NCBI GenBank assembly: GCA_964575975.1
Contig: CAZNTU010000001.1
Location: 1-64,000, forward strand
Length of the DNA: 64,000 nt
Reading direction: 5' to 3'
DNA from: G963674505 sp964575975
Lineage (GTDB): Bacteria; Desulfobacterota; Desulfobacteria; Desulfobacterales; SKZT01
In this document: piece by piece, positions 37,000-45,043 of the stretch
How positions within the stretch are numbered: position 1 is the stretch's first letter
How the letters are laid out: each line of letters opens with the position of its first letter
The notes under the pieces: model-generated
Database searches by the model: none
What the model saw: only the letters and a program-made list of their open reading frames with translations
What the model was told of the DNA's origin: nothing
Program-made: the position numbers and the translations under genes

Positions 37000-37753
37000 C
37001 GTCGCCTCCCGCCGTTCCGTCCGGCGTTTTGTATTCTCCCAGCCGGTAATAGTCCAAAAGGGTTTTCTCGGCCCACTCCACCGATTCCAGCGGGGTCATG
37101 CCCCAGTTGGTGGGACATACGCTTACCAGTTCCACAAAGCTGAAGCAGCGTCTTTCCAACTGGTACGTGAACGCCTTTTTGATCGCTTTTTTCGCCTTTG
37201 CTATGTATTTTGGCTTGATGACGGTCTGGCGGGAAATATAGGCCGGTGTCTGGAGAGCGGCCAGAAGTTCGGAGACTTTGATGGGCATTCCGACTTCTTC
37301 GACGTTTCGACCGAAAGGAGACGTGGTCGTACGCTGTCCTGGCATGGTGGTGGGGGCCATCTGACCGCCGGTCATGCCGTAGACGGCGTTGTTGACGAAT
37401 ATGGTGGTGAATTTTTCGCCCCGGTTTGCCGCGTGTACGATCTCGCCCATCCCGATGCTGGCCAAGTCTCCGTCGCCCTGGTACGTGAAGACCACAAGGT
37501 CGGGACGGACCCGCTTGATCCCGGTGGCCATGGCCGGCGCCCTGCCGTGCGCCGCTTCCTGGAAATCGAAGGTGAAATAGTTGTACGCCAATACCGCGCA
37601 TCCGACCGGCGCTATGCCCACAGTCCGTTTTCTCACGCCCAGTTCGTCGATCACCTCGGCGATCAGTCGATGAACGACTCCGTGAGTGCATCCCGGACAA
37701 TAATGGGTGTGCGCGTCCGAAAGAGCTTCCGGTTTTCTATATGTCTTTCCCAT
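36989..37753 (-). CDS. 2-oxoacid:ferredoxin oxidoreductase, beta subunit (TPP)
   Basis: The 254-residue thiamine pyrophosphate subunit. It starts with the CPGC cluster-binding pair (HYCPGCTHGVVHRL), then GCAVLAYNYFTFD, HGRAPAMATGIKR, the TPP motif GDGDLASIGMGE followed by FVNNAVYGMTGGQMAPTT. Another Cys (SVCPTNWG) near residue 220 completes the usual fourth ligand. Its length is shorter than dimeric POR because the gamma and delta parts are separate genes. Confidence 0.93.
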   Translation of the reverse strand: MGKTYRKPEALSDAHTHYCPGCTHGVVHRLIAEVIDELGVRKRTVGIAPVGCAVLAYNYFTFDFQEAAHGRAPAMATGIKRVRPDLVVFTYQGDGDLASIGMGEIVHAANRGEKFTTIFVNNAVYGMTGGQMAPTTMPGQRTTTSPFGRNVEEVGMPIKVSELLAALQTPAYISRQTVIKPKYIAKAKKAIKKAFTYQLERRCFSFVELVSVCPTNWGMTPLESVEWAEKTLLDYYRLGEYKTPDGTAGGDDAK

Positions 37754-37788
37754 AAGCTTTATATCGCTCCTAAAGTTTTAAACCCTGT

Positions 37789-38859
37789 CTACAACAGGGC
37801 GGCAACCACCTGGATGACCTTCTCCGGGGTCGGAACGTTGCCGCCGCACTCGCCGTACCAGTGGACCGGACGCGTTCCCTGGACGCACCGCTGCACGTCC
37901 TCCACCATCTGCCCCATGCTCAACTCGAAACTGACCACGGCCTTGCAGGACCCTTTCGAAGAGGCCTCGAACACCGCGACCTCCGGGAACGGAAACAAGG
38001 TCTGTGGACGTATCATGCCCACCTCCAGACCGTTTTCCTTCATGTTGTCGATGGCCGTTTTGCATACTCGGCTCATCGTGCCGTAGCTGACGACAAGAAC
38101 CTTGTAGTCCCCGGCCGTATTGTAGGGTTCGTATTGGATATCCTCCCTTTTCATCCGTTCGTATTGCGCCTTCAAGGTCAGGTTGTTCTGGTTGAGCGCG
38201 TCCGGATCCAAGAACAGGGATTTCACGATGTTTGGCTTGTCGCTTTTTCTGGTTTCCATGCCGTTGGTGGCCCATTCGTCCTTGTTGGTCGGATCCGTGC
38301 GCAAATGGTCCGGAAATTCGACCGGTTCCATCATCTGCCCGATCAAGCCGTCGCCCAGAATAATGACCGGACTCCTGTATTTTTCCGCAAGAGGAAAGGC
38401 TTTCATCACCATTTCGGCCGCTTCCTGGACGCTCGCCGGCGCCATGACCAGCATATGGTAGTCGCCGTGGCCGCCGCCTTTCACCGCCTGGAAATAGTCT
38501 CCCTGGGAAGGAAGAATGCCCCCGAGGCCGGGCCCGCCTCTCATGATGTTGACGAACACGGCTGGAAGCCGGGCGCCGGCTATGTAGCTCAACCCCTCGG
38601 ACATGAGACTGATTCCGGGGCTGGACGATGTCGTAAAAACCCGTTCCCCCGCCCCTGCGGCTCCGTAAATCATGTATGCTACGGCCACTTCGCTTTCCGC
38701 CTGCAAGAAAACGCCACCCACTTCGGGCATCCTGTGGGACAGGTATTCGGCCACTTCCGACTGAGGCGTTATCGGGTAAGCGAAATAGTTCAGGCAGCCG
38801 GCCCGAATCGCGGCCTCTCCGATGGCCTCGTTCCCCTTCATTAATATCTTTTTACCCAT
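37789..38859 (-). CDS. vorB: 2-oxoacid:ferredoxin oxidoreductase, alpha subunit (VorB-like)
   Basis: The 356-residue alpha subunit. Visible: MKGNEAIGEAAIRAGC, YFAYPITPQSEVAEYLSHRM, ESEVAVAYMIYGAAGAG, FTTSSSPGISLMSEGLSYI and MRGGPGLGGILPSQGDYFQA, with a C-terminal transketolase-like domain containing QTLFPFPEVAV. The segment lengths match proteins usually named 3-methyl-2-oxobutanoate dehydrogenase VorB, although 2-oxoglutarate oxidoreductase (KorA) is also possible. GGAGG lies five bases before the ATG. Confidence 0.9.
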   Translation of the reverse strand: MGKKILMKGNEAIGEAAIRAGCLNYFAYPITPQSEVAEYLSHRMPEVGGVFLQAESEVAVAYMIYGAAGAGERVFTTSSSPGISLMSEGLSYIAGARLPAVFVNIMRGGPGLGGILPSQGDYFQAVKGGGHGDYHMLVMAPASVQEAAEMVMKAFPLAEKYRSPVIILGDGLIGQMMEPVEFPDHLRTDPTNKDEWATNGMETRKSDKPNIVKSLFLDPDALNQNNLTLKAQYERMKREDIQYEPYNTAGDYKVLVVSYGTMSRVCKTAIDNMKENGLEVGMIRPQTLFPFPEVAVFEASSKGSCKAVVSFELSMGQMVEDVQRCVQGTRPVHWYGECGGNVPTPEKVIQVVAALL

Positions 38860-38905
38860 TTGTTCCTCCGGATTTCAATATGCGGATACTACGATGCGAA
38901 TACGA

Positions 38906-39133
38906 TTATGCCACCGACTTCTCGTCCTTCTCCAAGATGGTTATCGCCACGTCCGGGCACATCACGCAGCACTGGGCGCAATAGACGCAATCCTCGGGCC
39001 TTGCCTGGTAAGCCGGAAAATATCCCTTCGTGTTGACCTTTTCCGATATTTCGAGAACTTTTTTTGGACATATGGAAACGCATAAACCGCATCCCTTGCA
39101 CCGATCGACTTCTATGACATGTAAGTAAGCCAT
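38906..39133 (-). CDS. 2[4Fe-4S] ferredoxin-like delta subunit
   Basis: A 75-residue protein with two four-cysteine clusters: CKGCGLCVSICPKKV and CVYCAQCCVMCPDVA. It is the delta (ferredoxin) subunit passing electrons between the TPP site and free ferredoxin. The second cluster carries an additional Cys (QCCVMC). AGGAG precedes the ATG. It lies 46 bases upstream of the alpha gene. Confidence 0.93.
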   Translation of the reverse strand: MAYLHVIEVDRCKGCGLCVSICPKKVLEISEKVNTKGYFPAYQARPEDCVYCAQCCVMCPDVAITILEKDEKSVA

Positions 39134-39200
39134 TTTCCAAAAACTCCTGGTTATTGGTAGACCGTTTCGATTTCCGGTCGAATTTTACACCTTTTATATA

Positions 39201-39905
39201 TTACGCCATTGTCGATTCCGAGACAGGCCGCTTCCAAGGAGGCGTCAACCTCCTTTCGATGGGAAGAACTGGCTGGTCGAATCTTTTCAAATTCAAACGG
39301 GGAAACAGTTTCGCGGGCGCCGTGACGAATTTCAAGCCTATTCCGATCGTTCGGGCCAAATCAGAAACGAAATCGTATCCTTCGTATATATGCTCGACGG
39401 TGGTCTCGTCCATCATGTTGGCGTTTCCCACAATGCCCGTCACTTCTATCTTGGCGGCCCTTTCGATTTCCGTCTTAATCTTGACGCAGCCTTCAACCGT
39501 CTCGGTAAAAGGCCGGAAAGGGTTCACCACCTGGAGCATTTGCAGGGACTTGCCTTTCAACGCGCCTCCCAACGCCGCCAGGACCATCGCCCCTGCGTCG
39601 TTGCCTCCCGCGTCCAGAATGGTCAGTCTGCTCGGGTTCATGATCAGGCCCGCAACATCCGGGCTTAGAATCGGAAGGTCGGCGTGAAAATATTTCGCGG
39701 GAGGCATCACCACCTCGACACCGATTTCGGCCAACCCCTGCTTTGCCTCGCGAGTCCGAAAATAGGGATTGATCAGATCCAAGTCGGCAATGCGCACATC
39801 AATCCCGGCGCGCTTTCGATTAGCCGCCAGGTTGATGGCTATTTCGGTTTTTCCGCTGCCATAGTTTCCAACGATAATTACAATTCCCTCTAAATCGATT
39901 TCCAT
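39201..39905 (-). CDS. P-loop ATPase leading the 2-oxoacid oxidoreductase operon
   Basis: A 234-residue SIMIBI-type (ParA/CbiA-like) P-loop protein. The Walker A is VIIVGNYGSGKTEIAINLAAN (given here as VGNYGSGKTEIAIN), followed by DLDLINPYFRTREA as the switch-like segment and TILDAGGNDAGAMVL as Walker B. This family is often found with VOR/KOR genes; its role, perhaps maturation or cluster delivery, is not established. I start at ATG 39905; the frame is open to 40262, but that would cross the terminator-like hairpin and promoter. Confidence 0.75.
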   Translation of the reverse strand: MEIDLEGIVIIVGNYGSGKTEIAINLAANRKRAGIDVRIADLDLINPYFRTREAKQGLAEIGVEVVMPPAKYFHADLPILSPDVAGLIMNPSRLTILDAGGNDAGAMVLAALGGALKGKSLQMLQVVNPFRPFTETVEGCVKIKTEIERAAKIEVTGIVGNANMMDETTVEHIYEGYDFVSDLARTIGIGLKFVTAPAKLFPRLNLKRFDQPVLPIERRLTPPWKRPVSESTMA

Positions 39906-39930
39906 GCCGCCATTTAAAACCCTGTTTCCT

Positions 39931-39979
39931 AAAAAATAAAATCCCGGAAGCGTGGAATAGACAAGCCCATTCCGGGATT
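39931..39979 (-). terminator. Terminator-like hairpin in the oxidoreductase operon leader
   Basis: On the minus strand a perfect ten-base stem (AATCCCGGAA at 39970-39979 in minus sense, pairing with TTCCGGGATT at 39940-39949) with a 20-base loop is followed by TTATTTTTT. It lies between the promoter at 40120-40148 and the first ATG at 39905, so it is a candidate attenuator. Confidence 0.8.
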
Positions 39980-40119
39980 CAGGACTTTTATGAAAAAAGT
40001 TGCAAGCACCCTGCGTCCGTTTGTCCGTCCGCGCTTTACGGCGAAAATTTTTTCGAGCGTTGCGACAAGACCGCCCCATTCGGTTGTAAAATCGAACCCG
40101 CAAAGGTTCCGAACCGTTC

Positions 40120-40148
40120 TTCTTAAAATCTATTTCAAATTTTGTCAA
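40120..40148 (-). promoter_or_regulatory. Putative promoter of the oxidoreductase operon
   Basis: On the minus strand TTGACA (40143-40148) lies 17 bases from TAAGAA (40120-40125), giving a leader of about 205 bases. The leader (39906-40112) includes a GGTTCGGAACC hairpin and the terminator above, but matches no riboswitch I can name. Confidence 0.5.
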
Positions 40149-40223
40149 CCAAAGATAAATCGCATTGGCGGAATTTGTAATCGATGGCTTGCGCCGAGAG
40201 CAAAATGCTGATATGCATGCGGC

Positions 40224-41399
40224 ATGGAAAATGTCGAAACAGGTTTGGAAATCGTCGCCCAAAATCCCCCGGCCGGGCTGAAAGCTTCGCGCCTCGGACT
40301 GTTATGTAATCCGTCGTCCGCAAACCGGAAATTCGTCCACGCGCGGACCATACTGGACGCCCTCTTCCCGGGGCATCTAAAAGCGCTTTATTCTCCTCAG
40401 CACGGGTTCTACGCCGAAAAGCAAGACAACATGATAGAATCCGGCGATCTGTGCGACGCTATACTGAAAATACCGGTTTTCAGCCTGTACGGAAGAACCA
40501 GGAGTCCAACGCGCGAAATGTTCGACCCCATCGACATTCTCCTGGTAGATCTTCCAGATGTCGGAACGAGGGTGTACACGTTCGCCACGACCGTCGCCTA
40601 CTGCCTGGAGGCCGCAAAAAAATTCGGAAAGAAAGTCGTTCTTCTGGACCGTCCCAATCCCGTCGGCGGGATGATCGTCGAAGGCCCGGTTCTCAAGCCG
40701 GAATGCGCCTCTTTTGTAGGTCCCTACCCTATCCCCATGCGCCACGGAATGACTATGGGGGAACTGGCGCGGCTGTATAACAACCATTTCGGCATCGGCG
40801 CGGATCTGGAAGTCGTCCCCATGAGAGGCTGGCGCCGGGAAATGCTCTTCAGAGACACCGGGCTGCCCTGGATCGCTCCTTCCCCGAATCTTCCCACGCC
40901 GGAATCGGCATTGGTCTATCCCGGACAGGTAATATGGGAGGGAACCAACGTGTCGGAAGGGAGGGGAACCACCCAACCTTTCGAGCTGTTCGGAGCACCC
41001 TTTTTCGACCCGGAAAAAATCGTCCATTATCTGGGAAAGGATTATCCCTTGGGGGCGGTCCTAAGGGAAGTCGCTTTCGAACCCACTTCCAACAAATGGA
41101 AAGGGAAACCATGCCGAGGTTTTCAAATCCACGTGACGGAACCGCAAACGTTTCTTTCGTTTGAAACTTCTCTCGCGCTGCTGCAAGCCGTGCTCGCGAT
41201 CCATTCCGACCGGTTCGAATGGAAATCGCCTCCCTACGAATACGAATTCGAAAAAAGGCCAATCGACCTGATCCTTGGAGACGCCCACCTTTGCCGGGAA
41301 TTGGCTGCGGAGACGGACCTCGGCCTTTTGAAGAAAGGCTGGCTCGAGGAACTCGGCGAATTCGAAAAGCTGAGGCACAATGTGCTTCTGTATTATTAA
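40224..41399 (+). CDS. DUF1343 / NamZ-type exo-beta-N-acetylmuramidase
   Basis: A 391-residue DUF1343 protein. The characterised relative NamZ removes MurNAc from peptidoglycan fragments. Motifs: RLGLLCNPSSANR, LYSPQHGFYAEKQDN, LVDLPDVGTRVYTFATTV, LLDRPNPVGGMIVEGPVL, FVGPYPIPMRHGMTMGELA, PSPNLPTPESALVYPG and EGTNVSEGRGTTQPFE. Unlike many relatives, no signal peptide is visible, so it may act on recycled muropeptides in the cytoplasm. A ribosome site is weak. Confidence 0.9.
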   Translation: MENVETGLEIVAQNPPAGLKASRLGLLCNPSSANRKFVHARTILDALFPGHLKALYSPQHGFYAEKQDNMIESGDLCDAILKIPVFSLYGRTRSPTREMFDPIDILLVDLPDVGTRVYTFATTVAYCLEAAKKFGKKVVLLDRPNPVGGMIVEGPVLKPECASFVGPYPIPMRHGMTMGELARLYNNHFGIGADLEVVPMRGWRREMLFRDTGLPWIAPSPNLPTPESALVYPGQVIWEGTNVSEGRGTTQPFELFGAPFFDPEKIVHYLGKDYPLGAVLREVAFEPTSNKWKGKPCRGFQIHVTEPQTFLSFETSLALLQAVLAIHSDRFEWKSPPYEYEFEKRPIDLILGDAHLCRELAAETDLGLLKKGWLEELGEFEKLRHNVLLYY

Positions 41400-41615
41400 A
41401 CAATATCGAAACGCCACTCCCTCGCGAAATTCATATCCGAAAAATTTCGGACTCTCGACCGCTCGAACCCCGAGATTTCGGTTGCGCCGACAATCCGTCT
41501 CTGATAGACTGCCATTGTTGCATTCGTTGCGCTTGTCGCCTTTTGCAATCGATGTCAAATGGCGGTTCCGATTTCATTGTTCCGGTTAGTCACTTGTTTC
41601 ACCTAAACTTGGGAA

Positions 41616-42227
41616 ATGCTCGCAGTGGATTCCAATGACAGATTCGTAAGCGTGGCCGAAGCTGCTAAAATGTGCTCCATTCATCGCGTCACCATGTGGC
41701 GTTGGATAAAAGGCGGGAAACTGGACGCCTATAGAACTTCCACGGGATTGTATCGGATAGACAAAAATGATTTGGCTCTGTTTATCGAAAAAGAGCTTCC
41801 TTTCCTTTCTCCTAACAGTAAACTCGCTCCAATCAGGGTACTCGTCGTGGACGACGATCCTTCGATTCTTCAATACATCGAGAATGCTATCTCAAGCTTC
41901 GACCTGCAGATAGAAAAGGCCGGAAACGGGTTCGAAGCCGGAATCAAGATAGTTGATTTCAAACCGTCCATTGTGTTTTTGGATCTGTACATGCCAGGAC
42001 TGGACGGGTTCGAAATATGCAGGCTGATCAAGTCCAATCTTCGTTACCGCCATATAAAAGTCGTTGCAATCACGGGCATGGGAGACTCGGAAGCGGAAAG
42101 CAGAATACGCGGGCTGGGAGCCGATTATTATTTGGAAAAACCATTGCCGAAAAATACGCTAAGCGATTTGCTGGAATTGCTGTCGCAAGAATGCGGAGGG
42201 CTGTCCGAAGAGGGAGTCTGCGGCTGA
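41616..42227 (+). CDS. HTH-receiver fusion regulator
   Basis: A 203-residue protein with reversed response-regulator architecture. Residues about 10-62 form an excisionase/MerR-type helix-turn-helix (VSVAEAAKMCSIHRVTMWRW, then KGGKLDAYRTSTGLYRI), and residues about 72-190 form a receiver domain (RVLVVDDDPSILQYI, FLDLYMPGLDGFEI with the phosphoryl Asp, VVAITGMGDSEAE, YYLEKPL). The ATG has a poor ribosome site. It begins the cluster with the KaiB-like and hybrid-kinase genes, 90 bases apart, and could be the output regulator for the kinase. Confidence 0.85.
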   Translation: MLAVDSNDRFVSVAEAAKMCSIHRVTMWRWIKGGKLDAYRTSTGLYRIDKNDLALFIEKELPFLSPNSKLAPIRVLVVDDDPSILQYIENAISSFDLQIEKAGNGFEAGIKIVDFKPSIVFLDLYMPGLDGFEICRLIKSNLRYRHIKVVAITGMGDSEAESRIRGLGADYYLEKPLPKNTLSDLLELLSQECGGLSEEGVCG

Positions 42228-42317
42228 TGTTGGACCGCGCAGAATTGAAAATTCGCGTTTGAACAACCGACATGGAACGCGTTGCCAAGGGTTCGCGGGT
42301 TTTGAAAGGAGACTCGA

Positions 42318-42584
42318 ATGTATGAACTGAAACTTTACATAACGGGCCATTCGCCCGCGTCCCGAGATTTAACCGAGGAATTGAAGACGACATTGGACGT
42401 CAATATCGGGGGAAAATACTCGCTCCAGGTGCTGGACGTGTCCGAAAACGCCGAGGCCGCCCGTGCGGACAAGGTCTTGGCCACGCCTACATTGATCAAA
42501 ACTTCGCCCGAACCCGCTCTGAGGGTGGTCGGAAACCTCGGGAAATCCGAACTGGTCCTGGCCGCTTTGGGTCTTCGAAAATAA
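42318..42584 (+). CDS. kaiB: KaiB-like protein
   Basis: An 88-residue KaiB-family protein. Alignment by eye to cyanobacterial KaiB holds across its length: LKLYITGHSPASRDLTEEL, YSLQVLDVSENAEAARADK, and the highly conserved KVLATPTLIKTSPEPALRVV with GNLGKSELVLAALGL. KaiB switches fold to bind KaiC in the clock and competes with the histidine kinase SasA. No kaiC or kaiA is visible here. AAGGAG lies six bases before the ATG. It sits between an HTH-receiver gene and a hybrid kinase, so a signalling role is inferred. Confidence 0.88.
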   Translation: MYELKLYITGHSPASRDLTEELKTTLDVNIGGKYSLQVLDVSENAEAARADKVLATPTLIKTSPEPALRVVGNLGKSELVLAALGLRK

Positions 42585-42696
42585 AAAGCGTCGCTCCAAA
42601 GCATTTCATGAAATTTTCGCATGCCGGATGTTCCGCCTCGGGCATTTACTATGACGCTGTCCATTGGAAAAACCACTTTTTGAATGGAGTGCTCGA

Positions 42697-45021
42697 ATGA
42701 ACTTTCAAAGAACAAATTCGCACGAGAAAGAAGACGCAGAATTCAAACTGAGACAAAAGGCTCTACTCTTACGTTCGCTCGTCGAATCCATTTCCATCCC
42801 TGTTTTTTACAAAGACGCCAAAGGGGTTTTTCTAGGATGCAACAAGGCTTTCGAGGAATATATCGGCAAGTCTAAGGACCAAATAACCGGGAAAAAAGTT
42901 TACGATTTGTACGTGGAACGGCTTGCGAAAGAATACGACGAGGCAGACAAGTCGCTCTTCAGGAATCCGGGGGCGCGGACGTTCGAAACGCAGGTGGTCG
43001 ATGCGAAGAATCAATTGAGGGACGTTGAGATCAACAAATCCGTTTTCCGCGACGAGCGGGGGGAAGTGGCGGGAATTGTAGGCGTCATTCACGACATCAC
43101 AGTGCAAAAACAAGCGGAAAGCCAATTAAAGGAGAGCGAAGAGAGGTTCCGGGTTCTGGTGGAACAGGCCGCGGACTGCATGATTCTTCACGACTTGGAC
43201 GGTGCAGTCAGGGACGTCAATCCCCACGCTTGCGAAACATACCAGTATTCGAGGGAGAAGCTTCTGAAAATGAACGTGTCCGAACTTGCTCCGGGCTATT
43301 CCGAATTGCTCAAGCAAAGTGCGTTCATGGATTCGCTCGAACCTTACCAGCCTTTCACGTTCGATGCCAAACAGGTCAAAAAAGACGGAGAGACTATGGA
43401 CGTGGAAGTTCGAGGCTGCCTGATTTATTTACGGGGAGAAAAATTGATACTTGGCATGTGGCGCGATATCAGCAGGCATCGAACAGCCATCCAGCAATTG
43501 CAGAAAAGCCGCGCCAATATCCTCAACATTATCGAAAAGAACCCCGACGCAGTCTTCATCACCGACGACGAGCACAACATCGTCTTCGCCAACGCTATGG
43601 CGGAGAAAATGTTCGGAAGAAAAAGGGGCGAGCTGGTCGGTTCTCCTTTTGGAATTCTCCTGGCGGAAGATTCCCCGACGGAAATTGAATTCGTTTCGCT
43701 CGAAGGGAAAACAGGGAATGGGGAAATGAGAGTAATCGATTTCGAATGGGAGGGAAAGCCGGCGTCTCTTGTCATGATTCGCGACATCACGACTAGGAAA
43801 AAAACGGAGGAAACCCTGAAGGAGCGTGAGAGACAGCTCCGGCAAAGCCAAAAACTGGAGGCTATAGGGACATTGGCAGGAGGAATCGCCCACGATTTCA
43901 ACAATATCCTATCCGCAGTCATGGGTTTTACGGAACTGAGCCTGTACGAAGTCGAAAAAGGTTCGGACCTCGAAAGCAACCTGATGGAAGTGTACAGCGC
44001 GGGGAAAAGGGCCACCGACTTGGTCAGGCACATTTTAACCTTCGCCAGGCAAACCGAAGACGAATTCAAACCAGTCAAAGTAAGCCTGATCGCCAAAGAG
44101 GCCTTGAAACTCTTAAGGTCGACGATTCCCACGTCGGTCGAAATCAGGCAGAACATGCGCAGCGAATCGCTGGTGATGGCCGATCCAACGCGGATTCACC
44201 AGATTCTAATGAATTTATGCACGAACGCGGCGCAAGCCATGGAGGAAAATGGAGGACGCCTGGAGGTCTCGCTTCTGGACGAAATTATCGACGGGAGCGC
44301 AAGCGGACCGGCGAGTCATGTCGAACCGGGAGAATATTTGAAAATCGTAGTCTCCGATACGGGTCGGGGAATCCCGGAAAAGCATATTCCTTTGATCTTC
44401 GAACCCTATTTTACCACCAAAGACATCGGCGAGGGGACCGGCCTCGGACTCGCGGTCGTTCATGGCATCGTGAAAGGATGCAGAGGCGACATCGTCGTGG
44501 AGAGCGAAATGGGCAAAGGGACGACTTTCTCGGTTTATCTGCCGGCTATCAGGCAAAGGACGGAGAAGAAAACGGAAGCGGCCGGTTCGGTTCCGACCGG
44601 TGACGAGAGAATCCTTTTCGTTGACGACGAACCGGTCATTTGTAAAATAGGAGAACGGATACTCGGTCGGTTGGGATACGATGTCACGACCAGAACAAGC
44701 GGTTTGGAAGCACTTGAACTGATAAGGAAAAAACCCGGATTCTTCGATCTTCTCGTTACCGACATGACGATGCCCCAAATCGGGGGGGACAAGCTCGCCG
44801 AGGCCATCATGGAAATCGATCCGGATTTGCCTGTCATCCTTTGCACAGGATACAGCAAAAAAATATCGAAGGAGAAGACCGAAAAACTCGGGATTAAGGC
44901 CTTTTCGATGAAACCCTTGACCAGTCGAGGCCTTGCGAGCACTGTCAGAAAAGTCCTTGATGATCGCAACGTAGGCAAATTCCGCCCGCGTTCCGAGTGT
45001 TCGAAAGTGGAAGCTTTATGA
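42697..45021 (+). CDS. PAS-domain hybrid histidine kinase
   Basis: A 774-residue cytoplasmic hybrid kinase with no membrane segments. Three PAS domains (about 20-135, 145-265, 275-375) are followed by a dimerisation domain with the phosphoacceptor His in GGIAHDFNNILSAVMGF, an HATPase domain (NLCTNAAQAMEENGGRL, DTGRGIPEKHIPLIFEPYFT, GTGLGLAVVHGIV) and a C-terminal receiver (ILFVDDEPVICKIG, LVTDMTMPQIGGD). GGAG seven bases before the ATG at 42697 decides the start over one at 42664. The lone receiver suggests a phosphorelay to the HTH-receiver protein upstream, with no Hpt protein in view. Confidence 0.93.
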   Translation: MNFQRTNSHEKEDAEFKLRQKALLLRSLVESISIPVFYKDAKGVFLGCNKAFEEYIGKSKDQITGKKVYDLYVERLAKEYDEADKSLFRNPGARTFETQVVDAKNQLRDVEINKSVFRDERGEVAGIVGVIHDITVQKQAESQLKESEERFRVLVEQAADCMILHDLDGAVRDVNPHACETYQYSREKLLKMNVSELAPGYSELLKQSAFMDSLEPYQPFTFDAKQVKKDGETMDVEVRGCLIYLRGEKLILGMWRDISRHRTAIQQLQKSRANILNIIEKNPDAVFITDDEHNIVFANAMAEKMFGRKRGELVGSPFGILLAEDSPTEIEFVSLEGKTGNGEMRVIDFEWEGKPASLVMIRDITTRKKTEETLKERERQLRQSQKLEAIGTLAGGIAHDFNNILSAVMGFTELSLYEVEKGSDLESNLMEVYSAGKRATDLVRHILTFARQTEDEFKPVKVSLIAKEALKLLRSTIPTSVEIRQNMRSESLVMADPTRIHQILMNLCTNAAQAMEENGGRLEVSLLDEIIDGSASGPASHVEPGEYLKIVVSDTGRGIPEKHIPLIFEPYFTTKDIGEGTGLGLAVVHGIVKGCRGDIVVESEMGKGTTFSVYLPAIRQRTEKKTEAAGSVPTGDERILFVDDEPVICKIGERILGRLGYDVTTRTSGLEALELIRKKPGFFDLLVTDMTMPQIGGDKLAEAIMEIDPDLPVILCTGYSKKISKEKTEKLGIKAFSMKPLTSRGLASTVRKVLDDRNVGKFRPRSECSKVEAL

Positions 45022-45043
45022 AGATATCGACGGCGAGACCGCC

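Noticed and set aside
39980..40112. Known riboswitch (c-di-GMP, TPP, cobalamin, glycine) in the oxidoreductase leader
   Set aside because: A few bases near 40010-40040 resemble the c-di-GMP core, but the conserved set is not present.
39906..40262. Extension of the P-loop ATPase upstream to 40262
   Set aside because: It would run through a strong terminator-like hairpin and the predicted promoter, and the residues are not family-like.
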